Positions 42,012 through 50,048 of a stretch of 50,048 bases of DNA are shown here, in pieces (position 1 is the first letter of the stretch; each line of letters begins with the position of its first letter). The position numbers were made by a program, and so were the translations under genes. Source of the DNA: Pontibacter pamirensis (lineage in GTDB: Bacteria > Bacteroidota > Bacteroidia > Cytophagales > Hymenobacteraceae); assembly GCF_010015475.1 (NCBI RefSeq), contig NZ_SSNI01000043.1, forward strand, positions 1-50,048, read 5' to 3'. A model generated the notes under the pieces. That model was given only the letters and a program-made list of their open reading frames with translations. It had not been told where the DNA came from and did not search any database.

Positions 42012-42371
42012 ATGAAAACGCTGTATCTTGTCATCTTCTTTTTGCTTTCAACATTCATTCATGCAAACGCGCAGACGCCAGAAAACGACCTAAGCATTTT
42101 TTTAGGAAAGCTGCAAACATATGTAGCGACGCATCCGAGACATATAAAACCCAACATGCCGATAGCAAAGCCTGAACCTGAGAATCCTCCTGCTGACATG
42201 CCCGCTCTTGATGTATCAGGTTACATGGAAGACCCTGAAACGGGGTTGCGCTATTATGCAGCATACGATAAAGTGGTGGATCCTGTAACGCGCTATTCTT
42301 TCCACGTAGCTACCGGGAAGATAACATTAGAGCCAATCAAAGAAAAAGACACAGCCTACAACGGGCAGTAA
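42012..42371 (+). CDS. Small secreted protein, function unknown
   Basis: 119 residues from ATG 42012. The frame is open from 41883 inside the preceding gene, but only this start gives a signal peptide (MKTLYLVIFFLLSTF, cleavage after ANA near residue 22). A proline-rich linker (PIAKPEPENPPADMP) is followed by a small domain with ETGLRYYAAYDKVVDP and YSFHVATGKITLEP. I recognise no family. It lies 76 bp after the GSCFA gene on the same strand, possibly co-transcribed. Confidence 0.7.
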   Translation: MKTLYLVIFFLLSTFIHANAQTPENDLSIFLGKLQTYVATHPRHIKPNMPIAKPEPENPPADMPALDVSGYMEDPETGLRYYAAYDKVVDPVTRYSFHVATGKITLEPIKEKDTAYNGQ

Positions 42372-42484
42372 TGGGAATTGCCACAGCAAATGGGCTATAA
42401 AACCGGCACACTATCTAAAATCCTGAACCTTATAAAACCTGCTTAAGCGCTCCTGAACAGCGCTGCAGGAAATACCCTATAACT

Positions 42485-44548
42485 ATGGCAGAAGACAAAA
42501 AAGCAAACCGACTCTTAAACGAAAGCAGCCCTTACCTGCTGCAGCACGCCCATAACCCCGTAGACTGGTATCCCTGGGGCGAAGAAGCGCTGCAGAAAGC
42601 GAAGCAGGAGGACAAACCCATTATAGTGAGCATAGGCTACGCCGCCTGCCACTGGTGCCATGTTATGGAGCATCAGTCGTTTGAGAAGGAGGATACTGCG
42701 AAGGTAATGAACGAACACTTCGTGTGCATTAAGGTAGACCGTGAAGAGCGCCCAGACGTGGATGCGGTATACATGGACGCGGTACATGCCATGGGCCTGC
42801 AAGGGGGTTGGCCGCTCAACGTGTTCCTGAATCCGGATGCCAAGCCTTTTTACGGGGGCACCTATTTCCCGCCACAGCAATGGGTGGGCCTGCTGCAAAA
42901 CATTGCGGAGGCCTATCAGAAGAACCGCCAGGAACTGGACAAATCGGCTGAGCAGTTTGTGGAGCACCTCAACCGGAGCGAACTGGACAAGTATGGGTTG
43001 CGCGAAAGTAACTTCCATGTGCGGGAAGAAGATTTTAAGCTGATGGGTTACAACTTCAGCACACGTTTCGACAAACAGCTGGGCGGTTTGGGCCAGGCTC
43101 CTAAATTCCCGATGCCCACCAATTACCTGTTTCTGCTGCGCTACCACCACCACACCTCCGACCAGTCTGCGCTGAACCAGCTACACCTGACGCTCCGCGA
43201 AATGGCCTATGGTGGTATATATGACCAAGTTGGCGGTGGCTTTGCCCGCTACTCTGTGGATGCCGAGTGGCTGGTGCCGCACTTCGAGAAGATGCTGTAC
43301 GACAACGGGCAATTAGTGACACTCTACGCCGAGGCGTACCAGGCGACACGTGAAACATTGTACCACGAGGTGGTATATGAGACCATCGCTTTTGTGGAAC
43401 GGGAGTTGATGAGCCCCGAAGGCGGTTTTTATTCCTCCCTGGACGCCGACAGCGAGGGCGAAGAAGGAAAGTTCTATACCTTCACCAAAGCTGAGTTGCA
43501 GGAGATATTAGGAGATGAAGAGCCACTTTTTTCTAAATACTACAAGGCCACGGCAGCAGGAAACTTTGAGCATGGCCGTAACATCCTGCACCGCCGCAAG
43601 AGCGATGAGGCGTTTGCCCAAAAGCTTGAACTGGAATTAGAGGTGCTGCAGGAGATGGTACAGAACTGGAAACGTAAAATAATGGAGGTACGGGCCACAC
43701 GTGTCCGGCCGGGGCTGGATGATAAAATCCTGACCTCCTGGAATGCGCTGATGCTGAAAGGACTGGCCGATGCCTACTATGTTTTCGGCAACGAGCACTT
43801 CCTCGAACTAGCCTTGCGCAACGCTAACTTCCTGCTCCGGAACCTGAAGAAAGGCGATAAGCTTTTCCACAACTATAAAGAGGGCAAGGCCACCATCGAT
43901 GGTTTCCTGGAGGATTATTCCTACCTCATCCGTGCCTTCACCAGGTTATACGAGGTAACTTTTGATGAGCAATGGCTTCAGGAAGCCAAACGATTAACGG
44001 ATTATACGCTGGAGCATTTCTTTGATGAAGAAGAAGGCATGTTCTTCTTTACTGACCAGAGCTCAGAAAAGCTCATCGCGCGAAAGAAAGAAATAATCGA
44101 CAACGTAACGCCTGCCTCAAATTCTGTGATGGCCACTAACCTGCACTTCCTGGGTTTATACTTTGATGAAGAGCGTTACACTTCCCTATCAAATGACATG
44201 CTGGCTAGGGTGAAAGATTTGCTGATAAAAGAACCCTCGCACCTGAGCAACTGGGCAGCACTATACTACCACAAACTCACCCCGACAGCTGAAGTAGCCC
44301 TGGTAGGAGAAAAACCTGGTAAAATGCGTGCCGAGCTCAGCGCTTTTTACCTGCCTAACATGCTACTGCTAGGCAGCAATAACGGGCAAAGCAGCCTTGC
44401 CTTATTAGAAGATAAAATAGCTATCGATAACAAAACCACCATCTACGTCTGCTATAACAAAACCTGCCAATTACCTGTGTACGATGCCGCCTCCGCGTTG
44501 GAACAGCTACAAAGCATACAGCAGAACACCAAGTTTCCGCCGCTGTAG
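42485..44548 (+). CDS. DUF255 thioredoxin-domain protein (YyaL/SPATA20-like)
   Basis: 687 residues. The N-terminal thioredoxin-like domain (about 1-165) has the hallmark NRLLNESSPYLLQHAHNPV and a redox or metal motif AACHWCHVME near residue 57, then VDREERPDVD and GGWPLNVFL. The remainder is an (alpha/alpha)6-barrel-like region similar to cellobiose/N-acylglucosamine 2-epimerases (GGIYDQVGGGFARYSVD, VPHFEKMLYDNGQL, LEDYSYLIRAF). The family is widespread and nearly uncharacterised biochemically. No signal peptide. Start ATG 42485, no Shine-Dalgarno. Confidence 0.93.
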   Translation: MAEDKKANRLLNESSPYLLQHAHNPVDWYPWGEEALQKAKQEDKPIIVSIGYAACHWCHVMEHQSFEKEDTAKVMNEHFVCIKVDREERPDVDAVYMDAVHAMGLQGGWPLNVFLNPDAKPFYGGTYFPPQQWVGLLQNIAEAYQKNRQELDKSAEQFVEHLNRSELDKYGLRESNFHVREEDFKLMGYNFSTRFDKQLGGLGQAPKFPMPTNYLFLLRYHHHTSDQSALNQLHLTLREMAYGGIYDQVGGGFARYSVDAEWLVPHFEKMLYDNGQLVTLYAEAYQATRETLYHEVVYETIAFVERELMSPEGGFYSSLDADSEGEEGKFYTFTKAELQEILGDEEPLFSKYYKATAAGNFEHGRNILHRRKSDEAFAQKLELELEVLQEMVQNWKRKIMEVRATRVRPGLDDKILTSWNALMLKGLADAYYVFGNEHFLELALRNANFLLRNLKKGDKLFHNYKEGKATIDGFLEDYSYLIRAFTRLYEVTFDEQWLQEAKRLTDYTLEHFFDEEEGMFFFTDQSSEKLIARKKEIIDNVTPASNSVMATNLHFLGLYFDEERYTSLSNDMLARVKDLLIKEPSHLSNWAALYYHKLTPTAEVALVGEKPGKMRAELSAFYLPNMLLLGSNNGQSSLALLEDKIAIDNKTTIYVCYNKTCQLPVYDAASALEQLQSIQQNTKFPPL

Positions 44549-44555
44549 GTGATCC

Positions 44556-44628
44556 TTGTCATTCCGACCATCGGGAGAAATCTGAAGTATCAAATAACCC
44601 AGATTTCTCCCGATGGTCGGAATGACAA
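44556..44628. repeat. REP-like perfect palindrome after the DUF255 gene
   Basis: 44556-44583 is the exact reverse complement of 44601-44628 (28 bp) around a 17-nt spacer. The arm contains GTCATTCCGACCATCGG and ends in GAGAAATCT, the pattern of a dispersed extragenic palindrome common in Bacteroidota chromosomes. It begins 8 bp after the stop codon. Confidence 0.85.
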
Positions 44629-44736
44629 TAAATTTTGCAGTTTCTTCTGACTAGCAAGTCGTTGTTGGTGAAACCGCACAACAACGGCAACTGTCTGAAA
44701 CGTTAACCTCAAAATTTGTTATCAAGAATTTACAAA

Positions 44737-44770
44737 AGCCTCACCAGCCTTACCAGCTGTGAGGCTATTT
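44737..44770 (+). terminator. Possible terminator upstream of the amidohydrolase gene
   Basis: agcctcac (44737-44744) pairs with gtgaggct (44759-44766) around a 14-nt loop, followed by atttcatt. The T tract is weak. The interval from the REP-like palindrome to the next promoter holds no gene. Confidence 0.45.
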
Positions 44771-44857
44771 CATTATGCCCTGAACTTGTACCACATATCA
44801 AATGTCCTATACCCATCCGGCACAGGTAGAACGCTATTTTTTCTGCGGCCAAACCGC

Positions 44858-44865
44858 TAAATTTG
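44858..44865 (+). promoter_or_regulatory. -7 element of the amidohydrolase promoter
   Basis: TAAATTTG matches TAnnTTTG, 29 nt before the ATG at 44895. The -33 region (gctattttttctgc) is only T-rich. It lies within the longer open frame from 44802, supporting the downstream start. Confidence 0.5.
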
Positions 44866-44894
44866 ATAAACTTAATCTAACATTCAACCTACAC

Positions 44895-47800
44895 ATGAAT
44901 AAGCGTACTTATCTGAGTATGTTACTGGCAGCAGCGCTGGCGCTCCCAATCGGCGCGGCACATGCCCAGGACAAAAAGGAAGAAGCCAAGTGGAAAGTGG
45001 AAGAAAACCACGGCCCGCAGAAAGAAGTCACCGTCACCACCAACGAAGGCACCTGGATGAGTGTGGACGTGAGTCCGGATGGCAAGGAGATTATCTTCGA
45101 CATGCTCGGCGACATCTACAGCATGCCTGCAACAGGTGGCAAAGCAAAGCTGATAAGAAGCGGCCGCGCCTACGAAGTCCAGCCACGTTTCAGCCCGAAT
45201 GGCCAGTACATCTCCTTCACCTCCGATGCAGGCGGTGGCGATAACATCTGGATTATGAAGCGCGATGGCTCTGACGCAAAGCAAATCACGAACGAAAGTT
45301 TCCGGTTGCTCAACAACGCTGTCTGGACACCGGATGGAGAATACATCGTGGCGCGCAAGCACTTCACCAACACCCGCTCACTAGGTGCCGGCGAAATGTG
45401 GATGTACCACAGAACAGGCGGTGCCGGTATACAGCTGACGAAACGCAAAAACGACCAGCAGGATGCCGGAGAGCCTTTTGTATCTCCTGACGGCAAGCAC
45501 GTGTACTTCTCCGAAGACATGAGCGGTGGCTCTAACTTCGAGTACAACAAAGACCCCAACGGCCAGATTTACGTGATTCGCCGCGTAGACCGTAACACAG
45601 GAGAAATTGAAAACGTAGTGACCGGTAACGGTGGTTCTGTGCGCCCTGTTATCTCCCGCGATGGCAAGCAAATTGCTTTTGTGCGTCGCGTACGTACTAA
45701 ATCAGTTCTCTTTGTACACGACCTGAAGACAGGTGAGGAATGGCCGGTTTATGATAAACTAAGCCACGACCAGCAGGAAGCCTGGGCTATCTTCGGTGCT
45801 TACCCTTACTTCTCCTGGACACCAGACAACAAAAACATCGTGTTCTGGGCTGATGGTAAAATCAATAAAGTAGATGTGGCCACCAAGCAGGTAAGCAACA
45901 TTCCGTTCGAGGCGACCGCTACCCACCAGATTACGGATGCTGTACGCTACGACCACAGCAAAACCGGCGTTTCGCCAAAGCAGTTTGAAGCTAAGGCCAT
46001 CCGTCACGCCGAGACCTCTCCTGATGGAAAAACGCTCGTGTTTAACGCCGCAGGTTATATTTATAAGAAAGAGCTGCCAAACGGCAAGCCCGAGCGCATT
46101 ACCAAAGGGCAGGATTTCGAGTTCTACCCTTCCTTCTCGCCCGACGGCAAATCAATTGTATATGCCACCTGGAACGATGACAACTTCAGCGGCTTATATA
46201 AGCTGGACATCCGTAAGAAGAACGCGAAGCCAACGAAACTGACGACAGAGAAAGGCTTTTATACGGAGCCTAAGTTCTCTCCAAACGGCAAGTTTATCGT
46301 ATACACCCGCGAAGGCGGAAATCACCACCAGGGTTATGTGCACAGCAAAGAGAAGGGCATCTATTATATGCCTGCCGATGGAGGCAAAGCGACATTGGTA
46401 CAGGAAAAGGGCTCCTCTCCTCTGTTTAACGCCACTTCCGACCGTATTTTCTTTACAGCGCGTGAAGGGGATAAAAATGCCTTCAAGAGCGTGGACCTGA
46501 ATGGCAAAGAAGAGCAGACGCATTATACTTCTAAGTATACCGACCAGTTCTACCCAAGTCCGGACAACAAATGGATTGGCTTCTTGGAGTTATTTAACGG
46601 CTATGTGGCTCCTTTCTCCACGAACGGTAACGGCCTTGACCTGAGTGCTGATACCAAAGCTGTGCCTGTTGCCCGCTTTACCCGCGACGCCGGTACCAGC
46701 ATCCACTGGTCTGCTGATAGCAAGAAAATAAACTGGGTGCTGGGTGATGAGTACTTCTCCAACGACCTGAAAGACCGCTTCAGCTTTGTACCTGGAGCGC
46801 CGGAAAATCTTCCTGCCATCGACACGACCGGTATGAAGATAGGTTTAGTACTGAACACGGATATTCCGGAAGGCAAATTAGCCTTCACCAACGCCCGCAT
46901 CATTACCATGAAAGGCGATGAAGTAATTGAAGGCGGTACCGTGGTAGTAGATGGCAACCGTATTGTAGCGGTTGGTAAGAATGTAAGTGTACCGAAGGAC
47001 GCCAAAGTCATTGATGCAGCTGGTAAAACCATCATGCCGGGCATCGTGGACGTACACGCGCACCTGGGCACTTTCAGGTTAGGTATGAGTCCGCAGAAGC
47101 AGTGGTCTTACTATGCCAACCTGGCCTACGGTGTTACCACCACCCATGACCCTTCTTCTACTACTGAGATGGTATTCAGCCAGTCAGAAGCCGTGAAGGC
47201 TGGAGCCATGATTGGCCCGCGCATCTACTCTACTGGTACCATTCTGTATGGCGCCGATGGTAACTTTAAAGCTGTTATCAACAGTCTCGATGATGCCCGT
47301 TCGCACCTGCGCCGCCTGAAAGCGGTGGGAGGCTTCTCGGTGAAGAGCTATAACCAGCCACGCCGTGAGCAGCGCCAGCAGGTGATTCAGGCTGCCCGCG
47401 AGCTGGACATGAGCGTGTACCCGGAAGGTGGCTCTACCTTCTTCCACAACATGACCATGATCCTGGACGGCCACTCCGGTGTAGAGCATAACATCCCGGT
47501 GGCACCACTTTACAAGGATGTGATTGAGGTATGGAAAGCTTCTAAGTCTGGTTACACTCCTACCCTTATCGTGAACTATGGTGCTGTAAATGGTGAATAC
47601 TACTGGTACCAGAACACCAACGTATGGGAGAAAGACCGCCTGCTAAAATTTACACCACGCTCCGTTATCGATGGCCGCGCCCGTTTCGTGACGCAGGTGC
47701 CGGATGAGGAGTACAAGAACGGTTACTTCAAAACTTCTGAAGCCTGCAAAGTACTAACAGACAACGGTGTGAAGGTAAACCTGGGAGCACACGGACAGCT

Positions 47801-48191
47801 GCAAGGTCTGGGCGCACACTGGGAACTTTGGATGCTACAGCAGGGCGGTATGACGAACCATGAAGCGCTTCGTGCTGCTACCCTGAACGGGGCAGAGTAC
47901 ATTGGCATGAGCAAGGAAATAGGCTCATTGGAAGAAGGCAAACTAGCCGACCTGATTGTGCTGGATGCCAACCCACTGGAAAACATCCAGAACTCCGAGC
48001 ACGTGAAGTACACGATGGTAAACGGTCGCCTGTATGATGCCGCCACCATGGCTGAAACCGGCAACTACGACAAAAAGCCAGGCAAGTTCTGGTGGGAAAA
48101 CGACCGCTATGCTACCGCTTTTGATTGGCATGAAGGCACCGACACCCGCTTCGAAGGCATCGCAGGAGAGCATTGTACCTGCCGCCACTAA
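44895..48191 (+). CDS. Secreted beta-propeller/amidohydrolase fusion protein
   Basis: 1098 residues from ATG 44895, chosen because it begins a signal peptide (MNKRTYLSMLLAAALAL, cleavage near AHAQD) and a -7 element lies just upstream; the frame is open from 44802. Residues 45-600 contain TolB/PD40-type propeller repeats (SPDGKEIIFDMLGDIY, SPNGQYISFTSD, SPDGKHVYFSED). The C-terminal part (about 650-1065) is a metal-dependent amidohydrolase: MPGIVDVHAHLG with the HxH pair near residue 720, GVTTTHDPSS, GVEHN, NLGAHGQLQGLGAHWE and the closing block GSLEEGKLADLIVLD. Periplasmic or exported; the substrate, perhaps peptides or cyclic amides, is unknown. Family fusions of this size occur in Bacteroidota. 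Confidence 0.92.
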   Translation: MNKRTYLSMLLAAALALPIGAAHAQDKKEEAKWKVEENHGPQKEVTVTTNEGTWMSVDVSPDGKEIIFDMLGDIYSMPATGGKAKLIRSGRAYEVQPRFSPNGQYISFTSDAGGGDNIWIMKRDGSDAKQITNESFRLLNNAVWTPDGEYIVARKHFTNTRSLGAGEMWMYHRTGGAGIQLTKRKNDQQDAGEPFVSPDGKHVYFSEDMSGGSNFEYNKDPNGQIYVIRRVDRNTGEIENVVTGNGGSVRPVISRDGKQIAFVRRVRTKSVLFVHDLKTGEEWPVYDKLSHDQQEAWAIFGAYPYFSWTPDNKNIVFWADGKINKVDVATKQVSNIPFEATATHQITDAVRYDHSKTGVSPKQFEAKAIRHAETSPDGKTLVFNAAGYIYKKELPNGKPERITKGQDFEFYPSFSPDGKSIVYATWNDDNFSGLYKLDIRKKNAKPTKLTTEKGFYTEPKFSPNGKFIVYTREGGNHHQGYVHSKEKGIYYMPADGGKATLVQEKGSSPLFNATSDRIFFTAREGDKNAFKSVDLNGKEEQTHYTSKYTDQFYPSPDNKWIGFLELFNGYVAPFSTNGNGLDLSADTKAVPVARFTRDAGTSIHWSADSKKINWVLGDEYFSNDLKDRFSFVPGAPENLPAIDTTGMKIGLVLNTDIPEGKLAFTNARIITMKGDEVIEGGTVVVDGNRIVAVGKNVSVPKDAKVIDAAGKTIMPGIVDVHAHLGTFRLGMSPQKQWSYYANLAYGVTTTHDPSSTTEMVFSQSEAVKAGAMIGPRIYSTGTILYGADGNFKAVINSLDDARSHLRRLKAVGGFSVKSYNQPRREQRQQVIQAARELDMSVYPEGGSTFFHNMTMILDGHSGVEHNIPVAPLYKDVIEVWKASKSGYTPTLIVNYGAVNGEYYWYQNTNVWEKDRLLKFTPRSVIDGRARFVTQVPDEEYKNGYFKTSEACKVLTDNGVKVNLGAHGQLQGLGAHWELWMLQQGGMTNHEALRAATLNGAEYIGMSKEIGSLEEGKLADLIVLDANPLENIQNSEHVKYTMVNGRLYDAATMAETGNYDKKPGKFWWENDRYATAFDWHEGTDTRFEGIAGEHCTCRH

Positions 48192-48210
48192 GAAGCAGAA
48201 AGTTTGAATA

Positions 48211-48404
48211 ACGTGAACTCGAGAATTAATCTTTGAAATTTACGCTTGCAGAGCTCTTAATATGAATATTGGTTGATGTATTCTTCTATTTTGGGAAATA
48301 CAGCCTACAAATGCCATGACACTCACGATTACTTAGTGATTAAATAACTGTACAAATAATTGTAAATCAATTATTTATATATGGTTTAATTCCCGAGTTC
48401 ACGT
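48211..48404. mobile_element. MITE-like non-coding element
   Basis: A 194-bp A/T-rich segment with 19-bp terminal inverted repeats, ACGTGAACTCGAGAATTAA (48211-48229) and its complement with one mismatch (48386-48404), flanked by direct repeats TGAATA (48205-48210 and 48405-48410). Other parsings give a 4-bp GAAT or 7-bp duplication. No ORF inside. It sits between the amidohydrolase stop and its terminator. Confidence 0.6.
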
Positions 48405-48412
48405 TGAATAAT

Positions 48413-48450
48413 AAAACAGCCACCTCATTTGGGGTGGCTGTTTTTGTTTT
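48413..48450 (+). terminator. Terminator of the amidohydrolase gene
   Basis: aaaacagccacctc (48413-48426) pairs with ggggtggctgtttt (48431-48444), with one T-G pair, a 4-nt loop and a T-rich tail (ttgtttt). It is now 220 bp from the stop codon because of the MITE-like insertion. Confidence 0.9.
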
Positions 48451-48569
48451 ATAGCTGATGTATAAACCTCGCAGCGTGCGCAGCTCCTGCGAGCGTTTGA
48501 TGCACTTCGCTTTGTAGCAGGCAAGACACTCACAGGTCTGGAAGACACTGTGAAGTCATTGCTCCACGC

Positions 48570-49727
48570 TTACGCGATTGACTTAGACTTGGTAGCAACC
48601 AAGGCAACAGCCAACCCCATCACCGCAATAACAGTAAAGGAAATCCGCAGGCTGGTGGCTCCTGCTATAAACCCAATGAGCGGTGGCCCAATCAGGAAGC
48701 CGAAGAAGCCGATGGTAGATACCGCCGCCAGGGCCACACCCGGCGACATTACTTTCGATTTCCCGGCGGCACTATAAATTAACGGCACCACCGCCGAAAC
48801 ACCCGCTCCCACAAAAAGAAAACCGACAATGGCAGTATACAGGTGAGGTAATAGCACAGCAATCAACAGTCCAGAAGCGGTCAGCAAACCGCTTACCTGC
48901 AGGATGCGCTGCATTCCAAAGCGCCTTGTAAAGAAGTCGGCTACAAACCGTGTACCGGCCATGGTACACATAAAGGCAGTATAACCCGCTCCTATCCAGG
49001 CTCCTTCAGCTCCTATTACCTTTTTAAAATATACGCCACTCCAGTCGAACATCGCCCCTTCGCATATCATCGCAAAAAAGCAGATGATGCCGAGGTCAAT
49101 CAGCGACTTATCCGGCATAACAAAGATAGGCTTGTCGGTATCCGTATTCACATCCGTGCGCAACACAAACCGTGACGCTACTGCAATGGCTACATAAGAC
49201 AGGAACATAATCAGGAGGAAGTGGTGAAATGGTCGCACACCTTCCCCAATCATCAGGGTGCCGATAGCTGCGCCAGTAAACCCGGCAAGGCTCCACATCC
49301 CATGGAAAGAAGCCATGATAGACTTCTGGTACAAGTCCTCTACGCCCACTCCCTGCGTATTAACGGATATGTTCATCAGGTTTCCGGCAAAGCCAAATAC
49401 AAACAAAGCCATCACCAGTTGCACTACGCTCTCTGAATAGCCTATGGCTACCAGTGTCGTGCTGTAAAGTATTCCTGAAAAGATAAGAACGCTGCGGCTC
49501 CCGACTTTCGCAATTGCCCAACCTGCCACAGGCAACGAAAGCAGCAGCCCCACCGGCAGCGCCAGCAAAACGCCACCCAGTTCCGCTTCCGATAATCCCA
49601 TCTGCTGTTGAATGGTGGGAATGCGGGAGCCCCAACTGGCAAAGGAAATTCCCTGCAGAAAATAGAAGCAGCCCACCGCAACACGGTATGTAAGTTTTGA
49701 GTGGCTTTTAGTAGTGGAGGTAATCAT
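48570..49727 (-). CDS. MFS transporter (YbjJ-like)
   Basis: A 385-residue major facilitator with about twelve TM segments. Early landmarks are GISFASWGSRIPTIQQQMGLSE, cut here as SWGSRIPTIQQQMGLSE, typical of the YbjJ-type subgroup, then LPVGLLLSLPVAGWAIAKVGS with the loop 2-3 motif. The central FDWSGVYFKKV and GTRFVADFFTRRFG repeat the motif in the second half. Inner-membrane, probably proton-driven; substrate unknown. Convergent with the amidohydrolase. Below its stop, ctcgcag (48468-48474) and ctgcgag (48487-48493) may form a weak hairpin. Start ATG 49727. Confidence 0.92.
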   Translation of the reverse strand: MITSTTKSHSKLTYRVAVGCFYFLQGISFASWGSRIPTIQQQMGLSEAELGGVLLALPVGLLLSLPVAGWAIAKVGSRSVLIFSGILYSTTLVAIGYSESVVQLVMALFVFGFAGNLMNISVNTQGVGVEDLYQKSIMASFHGMWSLAGFTGAAIGTLMIGEGVRPFHHFLLIMFLSYVAIAVASRFVLRTDVNTDTDKPIFVMPDKSLIDLGIICFFAMICEGAMFDWSGVYFKKVIGAEGAWIGAGYTAFMCTMAGTRFVADFFTRRFGMQRILQVSGLLTASGLLIAVLLPHLYTAIVGFLFVGAGVSAVVPLIYSAAGKSKVMSPGVALAAVSTIGFFGFLIGPPLIGFIAGATSLRISFTVIAVMGLAVALVATKSKSIA

Positions 49728-49783
49728 TTGAGAATAAAAAACTTATAAAATTGCGTTACGCAAGAAGTACAAATAGTGAAAGT

Positions 49784-49928
49784 CCCCCTTCGAAGGGGGT
49801 TAAGGGATGAAAGGCAGTCGGAATAACCGCACCTGCCTCTACTTCTTCATCAGCAGCTATAGAACATTTCTTATGATAACTGTCCGCAGGTGTAATATCA
49901 TCCCCCTACCCCCTTCAAAGGGGTAGGG
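49784..49928. repeat. Pair of REP-like palindromes in inverted orientation
   Basis: The left copy is a 16-bp palindrome, ccccctt-cg-aaggggg (49784-49799), followed by ttaagggatga. The right copy has ccctacccc (49904-49912) and ggggtaggg (49920-49928), preceded by tcatccc. The right copy is a degenerate reverse complement of the left. Between them cgcacctgc and gcaggtgt are also inverted, so the whole ~145 bp is roughly palindromic. No gene. Confidence 0.65.
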
Positions 49929-49968
49929 CCGTTAAGTTCTACTTAACGTAAACTAAATGGTTTGGCAA

Positions 49969-49975
49969 AAGGAGG
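49969..49975 (+). promoter_or_regulatory. Strong Shine-Dalgarno before the edge gene
   Basis: AAGGAGG ends 5 nt before ATG 49981. Such a strong site is unusual here. It supports the start and fits an acquired mobile gene. A small hairpin (49930-49937 with 49941-49948) lies upstream. Confidence 0.6.
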
Positions 49976-49980
49976 TAAAG

Positions 49981-50048
49981 ATGGAAACGAGCGGAGTTAG
50001 TTTACTGTCATGTTTGCGGGAAGTACCAGATTTTCGTCGTGCACAAGG
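49981..50048 (+). CDS. ISAs1-like transposase, N-terminal fragment cut by window end
   Basis: 22 complete codons to the edge: METSGVSLLSCL followed by REVPDFRRAQG. The segment SLL-x3-L-x2-(I/V)PDxRRAQG is the start of the DDE_Tnp_1-associated N-terminal domain of ISAs1-family transposases (PDPRRxxGRRH). The frame is open to the edge and is preceded by a strong Shine-Dalgarno. The left inverted repeat of such an IS should lie within roughly 100 bp upstream; I could not identify it with confidence. It may instead be a domesticated ISAs1-like protein. Confidence 0.5.
   Translation, partial: METSGVSLLSCLREVPDFRRAQ

Overview
The window looks like a chromosomal segment of a Bacteroidota bacterium, probably order Cytophagales, family Hymenobacteraceae (Pontibacter- or Rufibacter-like; the genus is a guess). 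Three things support this. The 16S rRNA 5' end has the Bacteroidota signature. Genes are preceded by the Bacteroidota promoter TTG/TTTG-N18-20-TAnnTTTG and mostly lack Shine-Dalgarno sites. An alternative complex III (actABCDEF) is joined to an aa3 cytochrome oxidase locus. Nearly everything is chromosomal housekeeping; mobile DNA is limited to small repeats, one MITE-like element and the start of a transposase-like gene at the right edge.

Layout. 1-670 (minus): the 5' end of a 16S gene, its leader and four tandem rRNA promoters. 927-5455 (minus): the spoT-fur-like-STAS-purA operon, with a possible 16-codon leader peptide overlapping the spoT start. 5523-9424 (plus): tRNA-Leu(TAG), trigger factor, clpP and clpX, the protein folding and degradation block. 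9455-9699: a 30-bp perfect inverted repeat and a 42-codon membrane peptide gene. 9842-13418 (minus): substrate-binding lipoprotein, FecCD permease, a PTPS/QueD-like enzyme, then lpxB. 13484-14449 (plus): hldD, so two lipopolysaccharide genes (lpxB, hldD) flank the ABC genes.

14720-39029 (minus) is one nearly uninterrupted block of about 20 genes. It starts at a consensus promoter (38999-39029), runs through actA-B-C-D-E-F, cox2, cox1, heme A synthase, heme O synthase, two subunit III genes, subunit IV, SCO1, DUF420 and a CxxC membrane protein. It ends with a small membrane ORF, a very large multi-sensor histidine kinase and a 1162-residue putative outer-membrane protein that is translationally coupled to the kinase. 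The respiratory part encodes a quinol:cytochrome c oxidoreductase/oxidase supercomplex with its heme and copper assembly factors. The kinase plus outer-membrane protein is the least understood pair here.

39436-50048 (plus, except MFS): rpsF-rpsR-rplI with a strong promoter and terminator, a GSCFA-domain protein, a small secreted protein, a DUF255 thioredoxin-like protein, a beta-propeller/amidohydrolase protein, a MITE-like insertion ahead of its terminator, a minus-strand MFS transporter, REP-like repeats, and the first 22 codons of an ISAs1-like transposase.

The observations I would follow first are: the four-promoter rRNA array, which shares a fixed TTGC-N18 spacing with the tRNA promoter; the leader ORF of spoT; the good Shine-Dalgarno sites inside the bS6/bS18 operon; the histidine kinase/outer-membrane pair; and the MITE-like element.
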